From the NCBI GenBank assembly GCA_937889515.1, contig CALAOV010000141.1, forward strand, positions 1-56,626: DNA of 56,626 nt. Direction: 5' to 3'. Within the stretch, counting starts at the first letter, position 1, and each line of letters opens with the position of its first letter. Under the pieces are notes generated by a model. The model did no database searches. It was not told the origin of the DNA and saw nothing but the letters and a program-made list of their open reading frames with translations. This stretch comes from an uncultured Myxococcales bacterium. GTDB lineage: Bacteria > Myxococcota_A > Polyangia > Fen-1088. This document shows, one piece after another, positions 7,093-16,602 of the stretch. Made by a program: the position numbers and the translations under genes.

Positions 7093-9108
7093 GTGCTCAC
7101 GAAGAAAGACAAGTACCTAGCCGCGGCTCAGAAGTTCCTGGAGCGCGGTCAGGACCACCGAGCCCTAGAAGAGTTCGGTCGCGTGGTCCAGGAGGATCCT
7201 AGCGACACCCGCACCTGGCTCAAGATGGCCGAGATCCATGTTCGGCACGGCGCCCTGACCGAGGCGCGCGAGATCTACCTTCGCACCGCCGAGATCTACA
7301 TCGGTCAGGGGTTCCTGCCCAAGGCCGTCACGGTCTACAAGAGCGTCCTCAAGCTGACGCCCGGGCTGCCCCAGGTCCGGGTGCAGCTCGGCGAGGCCTA
7401 CCGCCAGCTGGGGATGGTGGCGGACGCCCTGCACGAGCTGGAGCTGGCCGTCGTCGAGTTCCAGCAGGCCGGGCGCCCGGTGGAGGCGTTGCCGGCCTTG
7501 CGGCGGATCGTCGAGCTCCACCCGGACAATGTCGTCTCCCGCATCCGCCTGGCCGAGGCGGCCTCCCAGGCGGGCCAGACCGGTGAGGCGGTCCAGCAGC
7601 TCGCCCAGGCCGCCGATCAGCTGCGCCTCGAGGGGCGTACCGACGAGTTCGTGCGCGTCGCCGAGCGGCTCCTGTTCCACAGCCCCGACAACGTGGCCGT
7701 CGCGCGCGAGCTGGCGGCGACCTATATCGCGCGCAAGAATCCGCGCCAGGCGCTCTCCCGGTTGCAAGGCGCGCTCAAGGTCGCGCCGCGCGATCCCGAG
7801 ACGGTCGCGCTGCTGGCCGAGGCGATGGTGCAGCTGGATCCGCGCAAGGCCATCTCCGTGTGGCGCGAGCTGGCGGAGATCCACGCCGAGGCTGGGCGCG
7901 AGGAGGCGCGCGACGCCACGGTCCGGGCCGCGCTGGCGCTCGACCCCACCGACGCGCAGACGCACCAGCTGGCGGCGCGCTGGGGGATCTCGATCGGGAC
8001 CGCGGCTTCGCGCGCCCGCCCGACGCCGCCGCCGTTGCCGTCGGGGGTGACCAGCTTGCGGGGTTTGACGCCGGCGCCGCTGGCGTCGCTCGAAGCGTCC
8101 GGGGCGCCGTCCGGTCTTTCGCGGCCCGGCATTTCCGGGCTCACGTTGGCGCCGAACGACGTCACCCGGATCCTGTCCGAAGCCGAGGTGTTCGTGAAGT
8201 ACGGGTTGGCCGAGCGGGCCATCGATCACTTGCGCCGGATCTTCGGGTTCGAGCCCCATCACCGGGTCGCGCGGGAACGCCTGGCGGCCGTGCTCTCGCA
8301 GGTCGGGCGGCGACGGGAGGCCGCCTCGGAGCTGGCCACGCTGGCCACCCAGCTACAGACCGAGCGAGACCCCGACGCGTCCCGGGTAGCCGAGCGGGCG
8401 CTGGCGCTGGATCCCGCCTCGGTCGAGGCCGCCAAGCTGCTGGGACGGCGGCCCGCGCCGCAGGCCGCCGAGCCGGCCGAGCCGGTAGTCGGCAGCGACG
8501 AGGAGCTGGCCACCGAGCTCGAACAGCTGGATTTCTTCGCGCAGCAGGCGATGCACGACGAGGCGCGCGCGGCGCTGGTCGAGCTCGAGGAGCGTTTCCC
8601 GGGCCACCCCCTCTTGACCGCCCGGCGGCGGGCGCTGCCCCCGGCGGGCGCCGGGGCGATCCCGACCGACCACACGGCTGCCGAGGTGGTGTACGCGCCG
8701 GTGGCCAAGCTCAGCCCGTCGGAGAACGCCGATCCGGCCACCCACGGCGATCTTGGCATCGCCTACAAGCAAATGGGCCTCCACGACGCCGCGGTGGTGG
8801 AATTCAGGAAGCTGGCCGCCGACAAGAGCCGGGCGGTCTTCGCGCTCACCATGATCGGCGAGTGCGTGGAGGCCAAGGGGGAGCTCGGTGAGGCGGTGGC
8901 CCGCTACAAGGAGGCGCTCAACCTGCCGCAGGCGACGGCCCAGGAGTCGGTCGAGCTCTACTATCTGCTGGGCTCGGTGTTCGAGCAGCTGGGCGACGTC
9001 CGGGAGGCGCTCTACTTCTTCGAGAACGTCGGCAAGCGGGATCCCGGCTTTCGTGACGTCAACCGGCGGATCTCGGCCCTCAAGACGCCCAGCGCGAGGC
9101 AGAGCTGA
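7093..9108 (+). CDS. TPR-repeat protein of unknown function
   Basis: Probable start is the GTG at 7093, 13 bases after the accC stop, giving 671 residues. An open stretch reaching back into accC is not used. The N-terminal 320 residues are tandem tetratricopeptide repeats, for example FLERGQDHRALEEFGRVVQEDP and AYRQLGMVADALHELE. A Pro/Ser/Leu-rich linker covers about residues 315-360. A second TPR block follows, ending with LYYLLGSVFEQLGDVREALYFF. There is no signal peptide and no membrane segment, so it is probably a cytosolic scaffold. Position between accC and hemF suggests co-transcription but does not reveal its partner. Confidence 0.85.
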   Translation: MLTKKDKYLAAAQKFLERGQDHRALEEFGRVVQEDPSDTRTWLKMAEIHVRHGALTEAREIYLRTAEIYIGQGFLPKAVTVYKSVLKLTPGLPQVRVQLGEAYRQLGMVADALHELELAVVEFQQAGRPVEALPALRRIVELHPDNVVSRIRLAEAASQAGQTGEAVQQLAQAADQLRLEGRTDEFVRVAERLLFHSPDNVAVARELAATYIARKNPRQALSRLQGALKVAPRDPETVALLAEAMVQLDPRKAISVWRELAEIHAEAGREEARDATVRAALALDPTDAQTHQLAARWGISIGTAASRARPTPPPLPSGVTSLRGLTPAPLASLEASGAPSGLSRPGISGLTLAPNDVTRILSEAEVFVKYGLAERAIDHLRRIFGFEPHHRVARERLAAVLSQVGRRREAASELATLATQLQTERDPDASRVAERALALDPASVEAAKLLGRRPAPQAAEPAEPVVGSDEELATELEQLDFFAQQAMHDEARAALVELEERFPGHPLLTARRRALPPAGAGAIPTDHTAAEVVYAPVAKLSPSENADPATHGDLGIAYKQMGLHDAAVVEFRKLAADKSRAVFALTMIGECVEAKGELGEAVARYKEALNLPQATAQESVELYYLLGSVFEQLGDVREALYFFENVGKRDPGFRDVNRRISALKTPSARQS

Positions 9109-9116
9109 TCGCCGAC

Positions 9117-10073
9117 ATGGCGCCTCCGGCAAAATCGATCGACGATCGCGCGGCGGTCTTTTTCGCCGAGCTGCAGGATCGCATCACGGCCGAGATCGAG
9201 AAGATCGACGGCGGCGGGCGTTTCCGCGAGGACAGCTGGACCCGGCCCGCGGGGGGCGGCGGGCGCACCCGGGTCCTGGCGGACGGCAATCTGTTCGAAA
9301 AAGCCGGGGTGGGGTTCTCCGACGTTCACGGCCAGCTCCGTCCCGAGATGGTCGAGGCGCTCCCCGGCGACGGGCTCGATTTTCGCGCCACCGGGGTGTC
9401 GCTCATATTCCACCCGCGAAGCCCGCGGATTCCGACGGTGCACGCCAACGTGCGCCACGTCCAACACGGCGCGAGATCCTGGTTTGGCGGCGGCACCGAT
9501 CTGACACCGTATTACGTGGTGCCCGAGGACGCCGCGCACTTTCACCGGACGCTCCGCGATCGCTGCGACCGGCACGATCCCAGCTTCTATCCGCGGTTCA
9601 AACGCTGGTGCGACGAGTACTTCTTCCTGCCCCACCGGAACGAGCCGCGCGGCGTGGGCGGCCTGTTCTTCGACTACCTGGGCGCCGGCGCCGAGACGAC
9701 CGCCGGCCAGCCGCCGCCGGCCGCTTCATCGCCGCACGAGAGCGACGCCGAGGCGATGTTCGCCTTCGTGCGCGAGGTGGGCGACGCCATCCTGGCCGCC
9801 TACCTACCGATCGTCGAGCGGCGGCGCACGGACGTCTGGGGCGATCGCGAGCGCCACTGGCAGCTCGTGCGGCGCGGCCGCTATGTCGAGTTCAACCTGC
9901 TCTACGACCGCGGCACCGTGTTCGGCCTCCGCACCGACGGTCGGGTCGAATCGATCCTGATGTCGCTGCCGCCCGAGGTTCGCTGGGAATACGGCCTTCT
10001 GCCCGAGCCCGGCAGCCCCGAAGCCGAATCGCTGGCCGCCATCTGCGCCCGCCGCGACTGGGCGCGCGACTAG
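9117..10073 (+). CDS. hemF: oxygen-dependent coproporphyrinogen III oxidase
   Basis: Oxidatively decarboxylates coproporphyrinogen III to protoporphyrinogen IX in haem synthesis, using O2, which points to an aerobic or facultative life. It has 318 residues. Family signatures are FREDSWTR near the N-terminus, HANVRHVQ, WFGGGTDLTPYY, and FNLLYDRGTVFGL close to the C-terminus. It starts 8 bases after the TPR gene. Its stop shares the tetranucleotide CTAG with the stop of the convergent GbsR-like gene, so the two genes overlap by four bases. Confidence 0.96.
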   Translation: MAPPAKSIDDRAAVFFAELQDRITAEIEKIDGGGRFREDSWTRPAGGGGRTRVLADGNLFEKAGVGFSDVHGQLRPEMVEALPGDGLDFRATGVSLIFHPRSPRIPTVHANVRHVQHGARSWFGGGTDLTPYYVVPEDAAHFHRTLRDRCDRHDPSFYPRFKRWCDEYFFLPHRNEPRGVGGLFFDYLGAGAETTAGQPPPAASSPHESDAEAMFAFVREVGDAILAAYLPIVERRRTDVWGDRERHWQLVRRGRYVEFNLLYDRGTVFGLRTDGRVESILMSLPPEVRWEYGLLPEPGSPEAESLAAICARRDWARD

Positions 10074-10693
10074 CGCCTGCGGCGGGGCTCGCGGGTGGGC
10101 AACGGCGATCGCGGTGGTTCCTCCGCCACTTGCGGCGCGACCTTGAGGACGTCGCGGAAACGGCCCACGTCGAGCGTGAGCTGGCCGAGGAGCATGTCGA
10201 GCAGCGTCTCGCCGAGGCGGCAGATCTCGCCCAGGCGGGTCACCCGCTCGACCAGGAAGTCGGCCTCGACCTTGGTTCGCCGGGGCCCGGCCGCCGGCGC
10301 GGTGAGCGCCAGCTGGGCCTGGCGCGCGACGCTCTCGGCGCGTCCCACTACCTCGACCGCCGCGCCGATCTCGCGCCGCTCGCGCTCGTTGAGGACGCCG
10401 GAGATCATCTTCCAGAAGTCGGTCTCGGCCTGGTAGTGCTCGCGCCGTTGCCCGCGCACCCAGACCTTGTGGACCACGCCCCACCGGCCCAGCGCCGACA
10501 GCGTCATCGAGGCGCTGCCGGCCGAGATCCCCAGACGCGACTGGATCTCGCTTTGGGGGAGCGGCTCGCGCGAGAGGTAGAGCAGCCCGAACGCGCGCCC
10601 CATCGTGCGGGTGAATCCCCAAAATTGTGCGATGCGGCCGCAGGCGTCGATGGCCAGATCGCGGGCCGAGGTCAGATCGTCGTCGGTTGCCAT
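10070..10693 (-). CDS. GbsR/MarR-type winged-helix transcriptional regulator
   Basis: A 207-residue protein from ATG 10693. The first 100 residues match the GbsR branch of MarR-like regulators: FWGFTRTMGRAFGLLYLS, then the helix-turn-helix QSEIQSRLGISAGSASMTLSALGRWGVV, and a wing with VRGQRREHYQAE. In this family the genes controlled are often for compatible-solute uptake or efflux, but no such target is adjacent. The C-terminal half is helical and ends in a Pro/Arg-rich tail. It overlaps the 3' end of rlmN by 22 bases and is probably translated from the same mRNA. Confidence 0.8.
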   Translation of the reverse strand: MATDDDLTSARDLAIDACGRIAQFWGFTRTMGRAFGLLYLSREPLPQSEIQSRLGISAGSASMTLSALGRWGVVHKVWVRGQRREHYQAETDFWKMISGVLNERERREIGAAVEVVGRAESVARQAQLALTAPAAGPRRTKVEADFLVERVTRLGEICRLGETLLDMLLGQLTLDVGRFRDVLKVAPQVAEEPPRSPLPTREPRRRR

Positions 10694-11766
10694 GGCCGAA
10701 GCGTCACCAGATCGCGCGCCGCGAGCTGACCGCAGGCGGCGTCGATGTCGTCGCCCCGCGGCATGCGGATGTAGACGGCCAGCCCGGACGCGCGAACCCG
10801 CTCCTGGAAGGTGCGGATCCGCTCCGCCGACGGCCGCGCGAAGGCCGGACCCTCGAACCCATTCCAGGGGATGAGGTTCACCTTGGCCGGGATGCCGCGC
10901 AGGAGCCGCGGCAGTCGATCGGCGTCGGCGTCGCTGTCGTTGACGCCCGCCAGCAGCACGTACTCGAAGGTGACCCGGCGCCCGTGCGACAGCGGGAACT
11001 GGCGGGCCGCCTCGAGCAGCGCGGCGATGGGCCAGCGCCTGTTCACCGGCATGATTCGATCCCGCACCGCGTCGGTGGTGGCGTTGAGCGAAATGGCCAG
11101 GTTCGGCGCGGGCGACAGGGCGGCGAGCTTCTCGATGCCGGAGACCAGACCGGAGGTCGAGACCGTGATCCGCCGCGGGGAAAAGGCGGCGCCCCAGGGG
11201 TGCTCGAGCAAGGTGAGCGCGCGGGCCACCTGGTCGAAGTTGTGCAGCGGCTCGCCCATCCCCATGAACACCAGGTTGGTCGGCCGGCGGTTCGCCAGCG
11301 CCGTCGCCCGGTAGACCTGCTCCACGATCTCGCCGGCCAGCAGGTGGCGGGTGAAGCCGAGCGTCGCGGTGGCGCAAAAGCCGCAGTCGAGCGCGCAGCC
11401 CACCTGCGAAGAGATACAGAGCGTCAGCTTGTCCCGCTCGGCGTCCTCGTCGGGGATCAACACCGATTCGATGGCGTGGCCGTCGCTGGTCCGAAAGCGC
11501 AGCTTGCGCGTGCCGTCGGCCGCCGTCTGCACCGCGTCCAGCGTTACCGGCGCCGTTCGGTGGTCGCGCTCCAGCGCCCGGCGGAGCGCCGGCGGCACGT
11601 TGGTCATCGCCTCGAGCGACGAGGCGCCCTGTCCGTGCAGCCACCGGAAGATCTGCTCGGCGCGGTAGCCGGGTGCCCCGGCCCCCGCCACCCAGCGGCC
11701 GATCTCGTCGGGAAGCAATCCGCGCAGCTCGGACGACGGGCTGGCGGGGAGGGCTGAGGCGGTCAC
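10672..11766 (-). CDS. rlmN: dual-specificity rRNA/tRNA adenine-C2 methyltransferase
   Basis: Radical SAM enzyme that methylates C2 of A2503 in 23S rRNA and A37 in some tRNAs. I take the GTG at 11766, which gives 364 residues. The longer frame to 11934 would run into the upstream vWA gene and has no family resemblance. The radical SAM cluster is C124-x3-C128-x2-C131 in VGCALDCGFCAT. GMGEPLHN, SISLNATTD-type and GVNDSD motifs follow. A catalytic Cys near the C-terminus lies in DIDAACGQLA. A GbsR-like gene follows with a short overlap. Confidence 0.94.
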   Translation of the reverse strand: MTASALPASPSSELRGLLPDEIGRWVAGAGAPGYRAEQIFRWLHGQGASSLEAMTNVPPALRRALERDHRTAPVTLDAVQTAADGTRKLRFRTSDGHAIESVLIPDEDAERDKLTLCISSQVGCALDCGFCATATLGFTRHLLAGEIVEQVYRATALANRRPTNLVFMGMGEPLHNFDQVARALTLLEHPWGAAFSPRRITVSTSGLVSGIEKLAALSPAPNLAISLNATTDAVRDRIMPVNRRWPIAALLEAARQFPLSHGRRVTFEYVLLAGVNDSDADADRLPRLLRGIPAKVNLIPWNGFEGPAFARPSAERIRTFQERVRASGLAVYIRMPRGDDIDAACGQLAARDLVTLRPWQPTTI

Positions 11767-11824
11767 GGCGGCGAGAGGATAACGCCCGTGGCGGGAGGGT
11801 GCCAGCGGGGGTGGCCGAGGCGGG

Positions 11825-14584
11825 TCAGGGACGCCGGCGGCGCCGTCCCGCGATGAGGGCGAGCCCCAGCAGGAGCCCGATCCAGCTGGTGGTGCGGCTG
11901 GCGCCATCGACCGCGCAGCTGCAACCCGCTTCACCGCCGCCCCGTTGACCCACCTTGGTCTGGATGGGCGTGCAGGTGTCGTTGAGCAAGCAGGTGCCCG
12001 TGCCGTCGTTGGTGACGCCGCAGTGCCAGCACTCGGTCGGGCACTGGATGGTCGCGCAGGGATCCGGCTCGCAGATGGCGGTGGTCGGGACGCAGCGGCT
12101 GCCGGCCGCGCATTGCTTGGTCAAGCACCCGTTGAGCTGACACTGGCCCGTCGCCGGGTTGCAGATGTGGCCCTCGTTGCAGAACATGTTGGCGCAGGGA
12201 TCGTTCACGCAGGCGCCGGCCAGGCCGCAGCTCTGGTTGGTGCCACACTTGCTCGACTCGCACAGGTCGACGCAGGCGCCGTTCTGGCAGTACTGGTTGG
12301 TGCCGCACACGACCCCCAGGCACAGGTCGGTCTTGCACAGGCCGGCCACGCAGATCTTGCCCGCGTCGCAGCCGAGATCGTTGCAGTCGACGCAACGTCC
12401 TGCCATGCAGGTTTGCGGCGCGTTGCACACGACGCCGGCGCAGTCGTCGACGCAGGCCCCGCTGGTCTCGTCGCAGTGCTGCAGCGAGGGGCAGGTCACC
12501 GTGGCGCAGCGTTGCGGGATGCAGTAGTTGCTGACGCACTTGTAGCCGAGCGGGCAGGGGAATTCGCCGGCCGCGCACTGCAGCGTGCAGGCGCCGTCCT
12601 TGCAGCCGAAGCCGTTGGGGCAATTGCCGGTGGTGTCGGGCTTGCCGTCGCAGTTGTTGTCGAGGCCGTTGCAGATCTCGCCCACCGCGGGCAGGACGCA
12701 CCCCGTGCAGACGAATCCCAGCGCACCGGCGCAGGCCAGCTTGCCCGCCTTGCAGATGCCGACCCCGACCTCGCCCTGCGTGAGCCCGGGGCAGAGGCAG
12801 GGCTGCCCAGTCTCGGGGAAGTTGCCGTTGTCGATGATCCCGTCGCAGTTGTCGTCGATGCCGTTGCAGACTTCGGTCTTGGGCATGCTGGTCACGTTGC
12901 AGACCAGCTTGCCGTTCACGCAGACGATGGTTCCCGCCATACAGGCGCCGAGGCCGTTGCCGCAGGCCTCTCCCACGCCGGGCAGGGTGCCCTCGTCGAT
13001 CTGGCCGTTGCAGTTGTCGTCGATGCCGTTGCAGACCTCCACCTGCGGCGTCACGGTCGGCGCGTCGCAGGTGGTGTCGGTCCCGGCGGCGTTGCAGACC
13101 CGGATCCCGTTGCGGTTGCAGGCCCCGATGAGGCCGTTGTTGCACGTCGCGCCCACCGGACCGCTCGGCCAGTTGCCGTTGTCGATGATGCCGTCGCAGT
13201 TGTCGTCGAGCCCGTTGCAGACCTCGGCGGGCACCGCGCAGCCGCACGGCTTGCCGCAGGCGTTGGGCGGCAGCCCCTCGTCGATCTGGCCGTTGCAGTT
13301 GTCGTCCTTGCAGTTGCAGGTCTCGACCGCGCAATGGTGCGCCGCCGTGCCGAGCTGGTTGTCCGGATCGTTGGGGTCGTTGGCGCTCATCGAGAACCCG
13401 CCACAGTTCGGGTTGGTGTTCCCGGGGGCCCCGCAGGTCAGACAGGCGTTCGAGACGCCCTCGTCGATGAGGCCGTTGCAGTTGTCGTCCTTGCCGTTGC
13501 AGATCTCCACGGGCGGGACGTTCTGCGCAATGATTCCGACGATGGCGCCCTTGGCGGCGTTCGCGTCGTTGAGCGACACACGGATCGAGGCGCCCGTGCC
13601 GCCGGCTGCGGCGATGGCGTCGTTCGCGTTGTCCGCGGTGGTGTCCGTGATGACGTAGACCTTCACGCCTAGTTTGTTCAGCAGACAGGCCTGACTGATC
13701 GGGTTGTAGACGTCGTAGTTCCCGCCCCCCGAGCAATCAGCGAGTTTGAAGGTGTTGTCGGGCGCGGTCGCCTCGTCGCAGGTGTCGTCCCCGTCGGTGA
13801 CGACGACGATGACGTTGTGCCGGCACGATCCCTTCGGATCGTTGGGAACGATCTCGTTCTGGAAGTAGAGGTTCGCGTAGAACAGCGAACGGCCGAGAGG
13901 CGTGTCGTCTTTGGGGTGCAGCTCGGGATCGGTCACGGCGCCATTGCTGGTCGGCGCCTCGACGTTGTCGATCCACTTGTAGATTGCGGCCGTCTGGGCG
14001 GCGCCGGGCGGGTCGAACTGAGCGGCGGTGGGCATGGTGCCGGGCGCGGCCGAGGTCACGCCGACCTCGAAGACCTGGGATGCGCCGGTCGTGAACCAAG
14101 CGCCATAGGTCGTCTGGCTGGCCGAGTTGTTCGTCGTCATCAGGCAACCAGCCGGGTAGTTGGTGGCGCTGTGGTTTCCGGTGGCGGCCCGGTTCGGCAC
14201 CGTTATGTTCTGCGCCCCGGTGGCCGCGTAGTGGCCTATGGGGCTTTGCCCGGTGTTGGTGCACTGGGCGGCCGAGAGGGTCGTATAGGCGTTCTGAACG
14301 GTTTCCGGGAACGACATCAGGCCGAAGTTCGCCTCGTCCGTCCCGACCTCTTGCAGCGCCTGACGGATGCCGCTTTTCAGGCTGTAGATGCGGCTGGTCG
14401 TGCTCTGCGGGCAAACGGTGGTGCCATCGGCTTGGTCGACCAGAGCCGAATTTTCGTGCATCGAACCGGACGTGTCGAACAGGAACATGATGTTGGGGCG
14501 CAGCGACTGCGCGCGGGCCGGCGCCGCCGCCGCGCAGGTCGCGGCGGTCAAGAGAACGAGCTCGAGCCGAAGTCGGCGGATCAT
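11825..14584 (-). CDS. secreted vWA protein with MopE metal-binding motifs and MYXO-CTERM tail
   Basis: A 919-residue protein from ATG 14584 with a signal peptide (about residues 1-26). A von Willebrand A domain follows with the MIDAS sequence DTSGS at residue 37 and VVVTDGDDTC further on. Six copies of the CNG-x-DDNCDG-type motif (Cu-binding MopE family) lie at about residues 360-650. A Cys-rich segment with spacings like EGF modules follows. The tail (residues 887-919) has a GCSC-type Cys motif, one membrane helix and a run of Arg. This is the MYXO-CTERM sorting signal, which anchors proteins at the surface in Myxococcota. It lies 38 bases behind the lipoprotein with similar motifs, very likely in one operon. 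The ligand is unknown; metal binding is inferred from family. Confidence 0.85.
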   Translation of the reverse strand: MIRRLRLELVLLTAATCAAAAPARAQSLRPNIMFLFDTSGSMHENSALVDQADGTTVCPQSTTSRIYSLKSGIRQALQEVGTDEANFGLMSFPETVQNAYTTLSAAQCTNTGQSPIGHYAATGAQNITVPNRAATGNHSATNYPAGCLMTTNNSASQTTYGAWFTTGASQVFEVGVTSAAPGTMPTAAQFDPPGAAQTAAIYKWIDNVEAPTSNGAVTDPELHPKDDTPLGRSLFYANLYFQNEIVPNDPKGSCRHNVIVVVTDGDDTCDEATAPDNTFKLADCSGGGNYDVYNPISQACLLNKLGVKVYVITDTTADNANDAIAAAGGTGASIRVSLNDANAAKGAIVGIIAQNVPPVEICNGKDDNCNGLIDEGVSNACLTCGAPGNTNPNCGGFSMSANDPNDPDNQLGTAAHHCAVETCNCKDDNCNGQIDEGLPPNACGKPCGCAVPAEVCNGLDDNCDGIIDNGNWPSGPVGATCNNGLIGACNRNGIRVCNAAGTDTTCDAPTVTPQVEVCNGIDDNCNGQIDEGTLPGVGEACGNGLGACMAGTIVCVNGKLVCNVTSMPKTEVCNGIDDNCDGIIDNGNFPETGQPCLCPGLTQGEVGVGICKAGKLACAGALGFVCTGCVLPAVGEICNGLDNNCDGKPDTTGNCPNGFGCKDGACTLQCAAGEFPCPLGYKCVSNYCIPQRCATVTCPSLQHCDETSGACVDDCAGVVCNAPQTCMAGRCVDCNDLGCDAGKICVAGLCKTDLCLGVVCGTNQYCQNGACVDLCESSKCGTNQSCGLAGACVNDPCANMFCNEGHICNPATGQCQLNGCLTKQCAAGSRCVPTTAICEPDPCATIQCPTECWHCGVTNDGTGTCLLNDTCTPIQTKVGQRGGGEAGCSCAVDGASRTTSWIGLLLGLALIAGRRRRRP

Positions 14585-14622
14585 GGTGGGCCCTCGCTTC
14601 CTGGAGGTGACAGCTCGGGCGC

Positions 14623-16485
14623 TCATGGCGGCAACGTCCCCGGCAGACAGCAGCGAAAGCCGACGGACGGCAAGCGGACATCGATACCTTGCGTGGTGGT
14701 TCCGCCGTCGCCGGTGGTGGTTGCATAGGGCGCCGGGACCGACGCGTTGCACTGGAGTCCGGGGGCACTGGTGGTACCAGCGACGGTAAAGCTGGCGATG
14801 TCGTAGGCACCGCCGCGCATTTCGAACAGGCACGGGGGCGTCGTGCATTTGGGGTTACTGAGCGGTTTGGTGGACGTCAGATCGGTGGCGGTCCACTCCT
14901 TGACGTTGCCGCTCATGTCGAAGAGCGAGTAGTTCAGGCTGGGGTTGATCGAGAAGCCCGTGCTCGTCTTGGCCGAGATGACCGACACGCAGGTGGTGCT
15001 GTCGCCGCCGGTCGGGATGGGCGCCGCGGTGCCCCCCTTCGAGGTCAGGTAGTCATTCCCGTTGCAATCCGCCGCTACGTAGGCGTTCCCGTACGGGAAG
15101 GTGGTGGCATTGACGCCCTGGCAGGCCGCCTGCCACTCGGCGGCGCTGCAAACCCTCCAGTTGGGTCCCGCCAAGGCGCAGGTCGCCTCGGCCTCCCCCA
15201 TTGTGACGTTCGACCAGGGGAGCTTCCCGGGAACGGAGCAGGCCCGTCGGGTCGAGTCGAAGCCGTTGCTGGTCGACGTCGCGTCGTAGCGGCTCGCCTC
15301 GTAGCCGTACATCGTCACGTTCACCGACGGGACGTAGACCAATAGATCGTCCGTGGTCCGGTTGGAAAGTGAGTCGAGCTCGTCGACCAGGCCGTCGCAG
15401 TCGTTGTCGAGGCCGTCGCAGATCTCGATCCCCGGCGGTTTCATCGAGCCCATGCAGCGGTGGTTGCCCGATTGCGAGTTGTCGCAGACCCAGGTACCGG
15501 TGCCAGCGCAGGGCCCGGTTCCGAAGATGCACGCCTTGCCGATCTGGAACGGCTCGTCGGTCAGCCCGTTGCAGTCGTTGTCCAGGCCGTCACATCCAAA
15601 TTTGGTGTCTTCGACAGCTTCGTAGGTTGCGGGATAGTTGCAGACCCAGCCGTTCTGCCCCGAGCAGGTCGGGTGTATCCCCGCGCAGACGCCCTTGGTG
15701 AGGCAGGTGATGGGCGCAGGCTGCAGATTGTCGTCGACGATCCCGTCGCAGTCGTTGTCGATCCCGTCGCAGATCTCGATGCCGCCGTTGGTCTTGAGGC
15801 ACTCGGTCTCGCAGCCGGGGATGGTCGGATCGCGATCGTAGAAGTCGGGCAGGCAGGCGCCCTGGGTGCAGACCCCCATCACGCAGCTGGCCGTTGCGAA
15901 CGGGAAGGCGCACTGGCGGTTGCAGGCGCCACAGTTGTTGACGTCGGTCATGAAGTCAAAGCCGTCGTCGACGATCCCGTTGCAGTCGTTGTCGAGCCCG
16001 TCGCAGATCTCGACGCCGCCGTTGGTCTTGGTGCACTCGCAGCCGTTCGACGGGTCGTGGTCCGCGTTGAAGAATCCGGGCTGGCAGTTGACCTGACAGA
16101 CCCCGTTCACGCAGGCCGGGATGGCGTTCGGTTCGATGCACTGGTGGAAGCAGGTGCCGCAGTTCGAGATGTCGGTCTGCAGATCGGGCGAGTTCGGGTT
16201 GCAGAGCTGAATGCCGCCCGCGCCCCCCTGACCTCCCGCGCCGGCGGCCCCGGCGGCGCCACCGACCCCACCGCTGCCGGCGTGCCCGCCGGCGCCACCG
16301 ACATGCGCGTCGGGCTTGGAGGTGCCCACGTCGGTTCGGCTGGGTGCGTCCACCACCGAGGCGTCGGCCGGTACGACGGCGACGCCGAAATCGTAGAGGT
16401 GATCGTGGCAGCCGGCCGCGGCGGTCGACAGCGCCGCCAGAAACAGACCGGATTTGAGTAAGTTAACCAGCCGCCCCGAGATCAT
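14623..16485 (-). CDS. lipoprotein with MopE motifs and a C-terminal FGE-sulfatase-type domain
   Basis: 620 residues from ATG 16485. The signal peptide ends in TAAAGC with lipid Cys26. A Gly/Ala-rich linker follows, then Cys-rich modules with four CDG-x-DNDC motifs of the MopE type. From about residue 380 the protein has the formylglycine-generating-enzyme fold, marked by RVCSAAEWQAACQG, DMSGNVKEWTATD, RGGAYD and a terminal GFRCC. In bacteria this fold is often reused without FGE activity, so catalytic function is uncertain. The next gene begins 38 bases downstream. Export and metal binding are inferred; the domain order is seen directly. Confidence 0.85.
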   Translation of the reverse strand: MISGRLVNLLKSGLFLAALSTAAAGCHDHLYDFGVAVVPADASVVDAPSRTDVGTSKPDAHVGGAGGHAGSGGVGGAAGAAGAGGQGGAGGIQLCNPNSPDLQTDISNCGTCFHQCIEPNAIPACVNGVCQVNCQPGFFNADHDPSNGCECTKTNGGVEICDGLDNDCNGIVDDGFDFMTDVNNCGACNRQCAFPFATASCVMGVCTQGACLPDFYDRDPTIPGCETECLKTNGGIEICDGIDNDCDGIVDDNLQPAPITCLTKGVCAGIHPTCSGQNGWVCNYPATYEAVEDTKFGCDGLDNDCNGLTDEPFQIGKACIFGTGPCAGTGTWVCDNSQSGNHRCMGSMKPPGIEICDGLDNDCDGLVDELDSLSNRTTDDLLVYVPSVNVTMYGYEASRYDATSTSNGFDSTRRACSVPGKLPWSNVTMGEAEATCALAGPNWRVCSAAEWQAACQGVNATTFPYGNAYVAADCNGNDYLTSKGGTAAPIPTGGDSTTCVSVISAKTSTGFSINPSLNYSLFDMSGNVKEWTATDLTSTKPLSNPKCTTPPCLFEMRGGAYDIASFTVAGTTSAPGLQCNASVPAPYATTTGDGGTTTQGIDVRLPSVGFRCCLPGTLPP

Positions 16486-16499
16486 AGGTGTACTCGTCC

Positions 16500-16505
16500 A
16501 CTATA
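16500..16505 (-). promoter_or_regulatory. candidate -10 element of the MopE/FGE lipoprotein operon
   Basis: On the minus strand TATAGT lies 14 bases before the ATG at 16485, in a region less GC-rich than its surroundings. The -35 region about 17 bases upstream (TTTTCG) is weak. Transcription from here would give an almost leaderless mRNA, which fits the absence of a Shine-Dalgarno sequence. This is a candidate only. Confidence 0.35.
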
Positions 16506-16556
16506 CTCCAAACCGAGGTAAGCGAAAATACTCCAGGGCCGAATCGGGCGAGGATC

Positions 16557-16569
16557 GGCGCTTCGCGCC
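16557..16569 (-). terminator. small GC hairpin downstream of ndk
   Basis: GGCGC-TTC-GCGCC forms a perfect 5-bp stem with a 3-base loop, about 35 bases after the ndk stop. There is no U tract, so this is at best a weak or Rho-assisted end of the TCA operon. Confidence 0.3.
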
Positions 16570-16602
16570 ACGGCTTCGTCCCGCCGCTTCGTCGCGCTGC
16601 GG

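Noticed and set aside
12000-13600. Plus-strand open frames opposite the vWA/MopE gene (for example 11945-13672)
   Set aside because: They have no start signals or known motifs, and their Val/Ala/Asp-rich composition mirrors the Cys-rich gene on the other strand.
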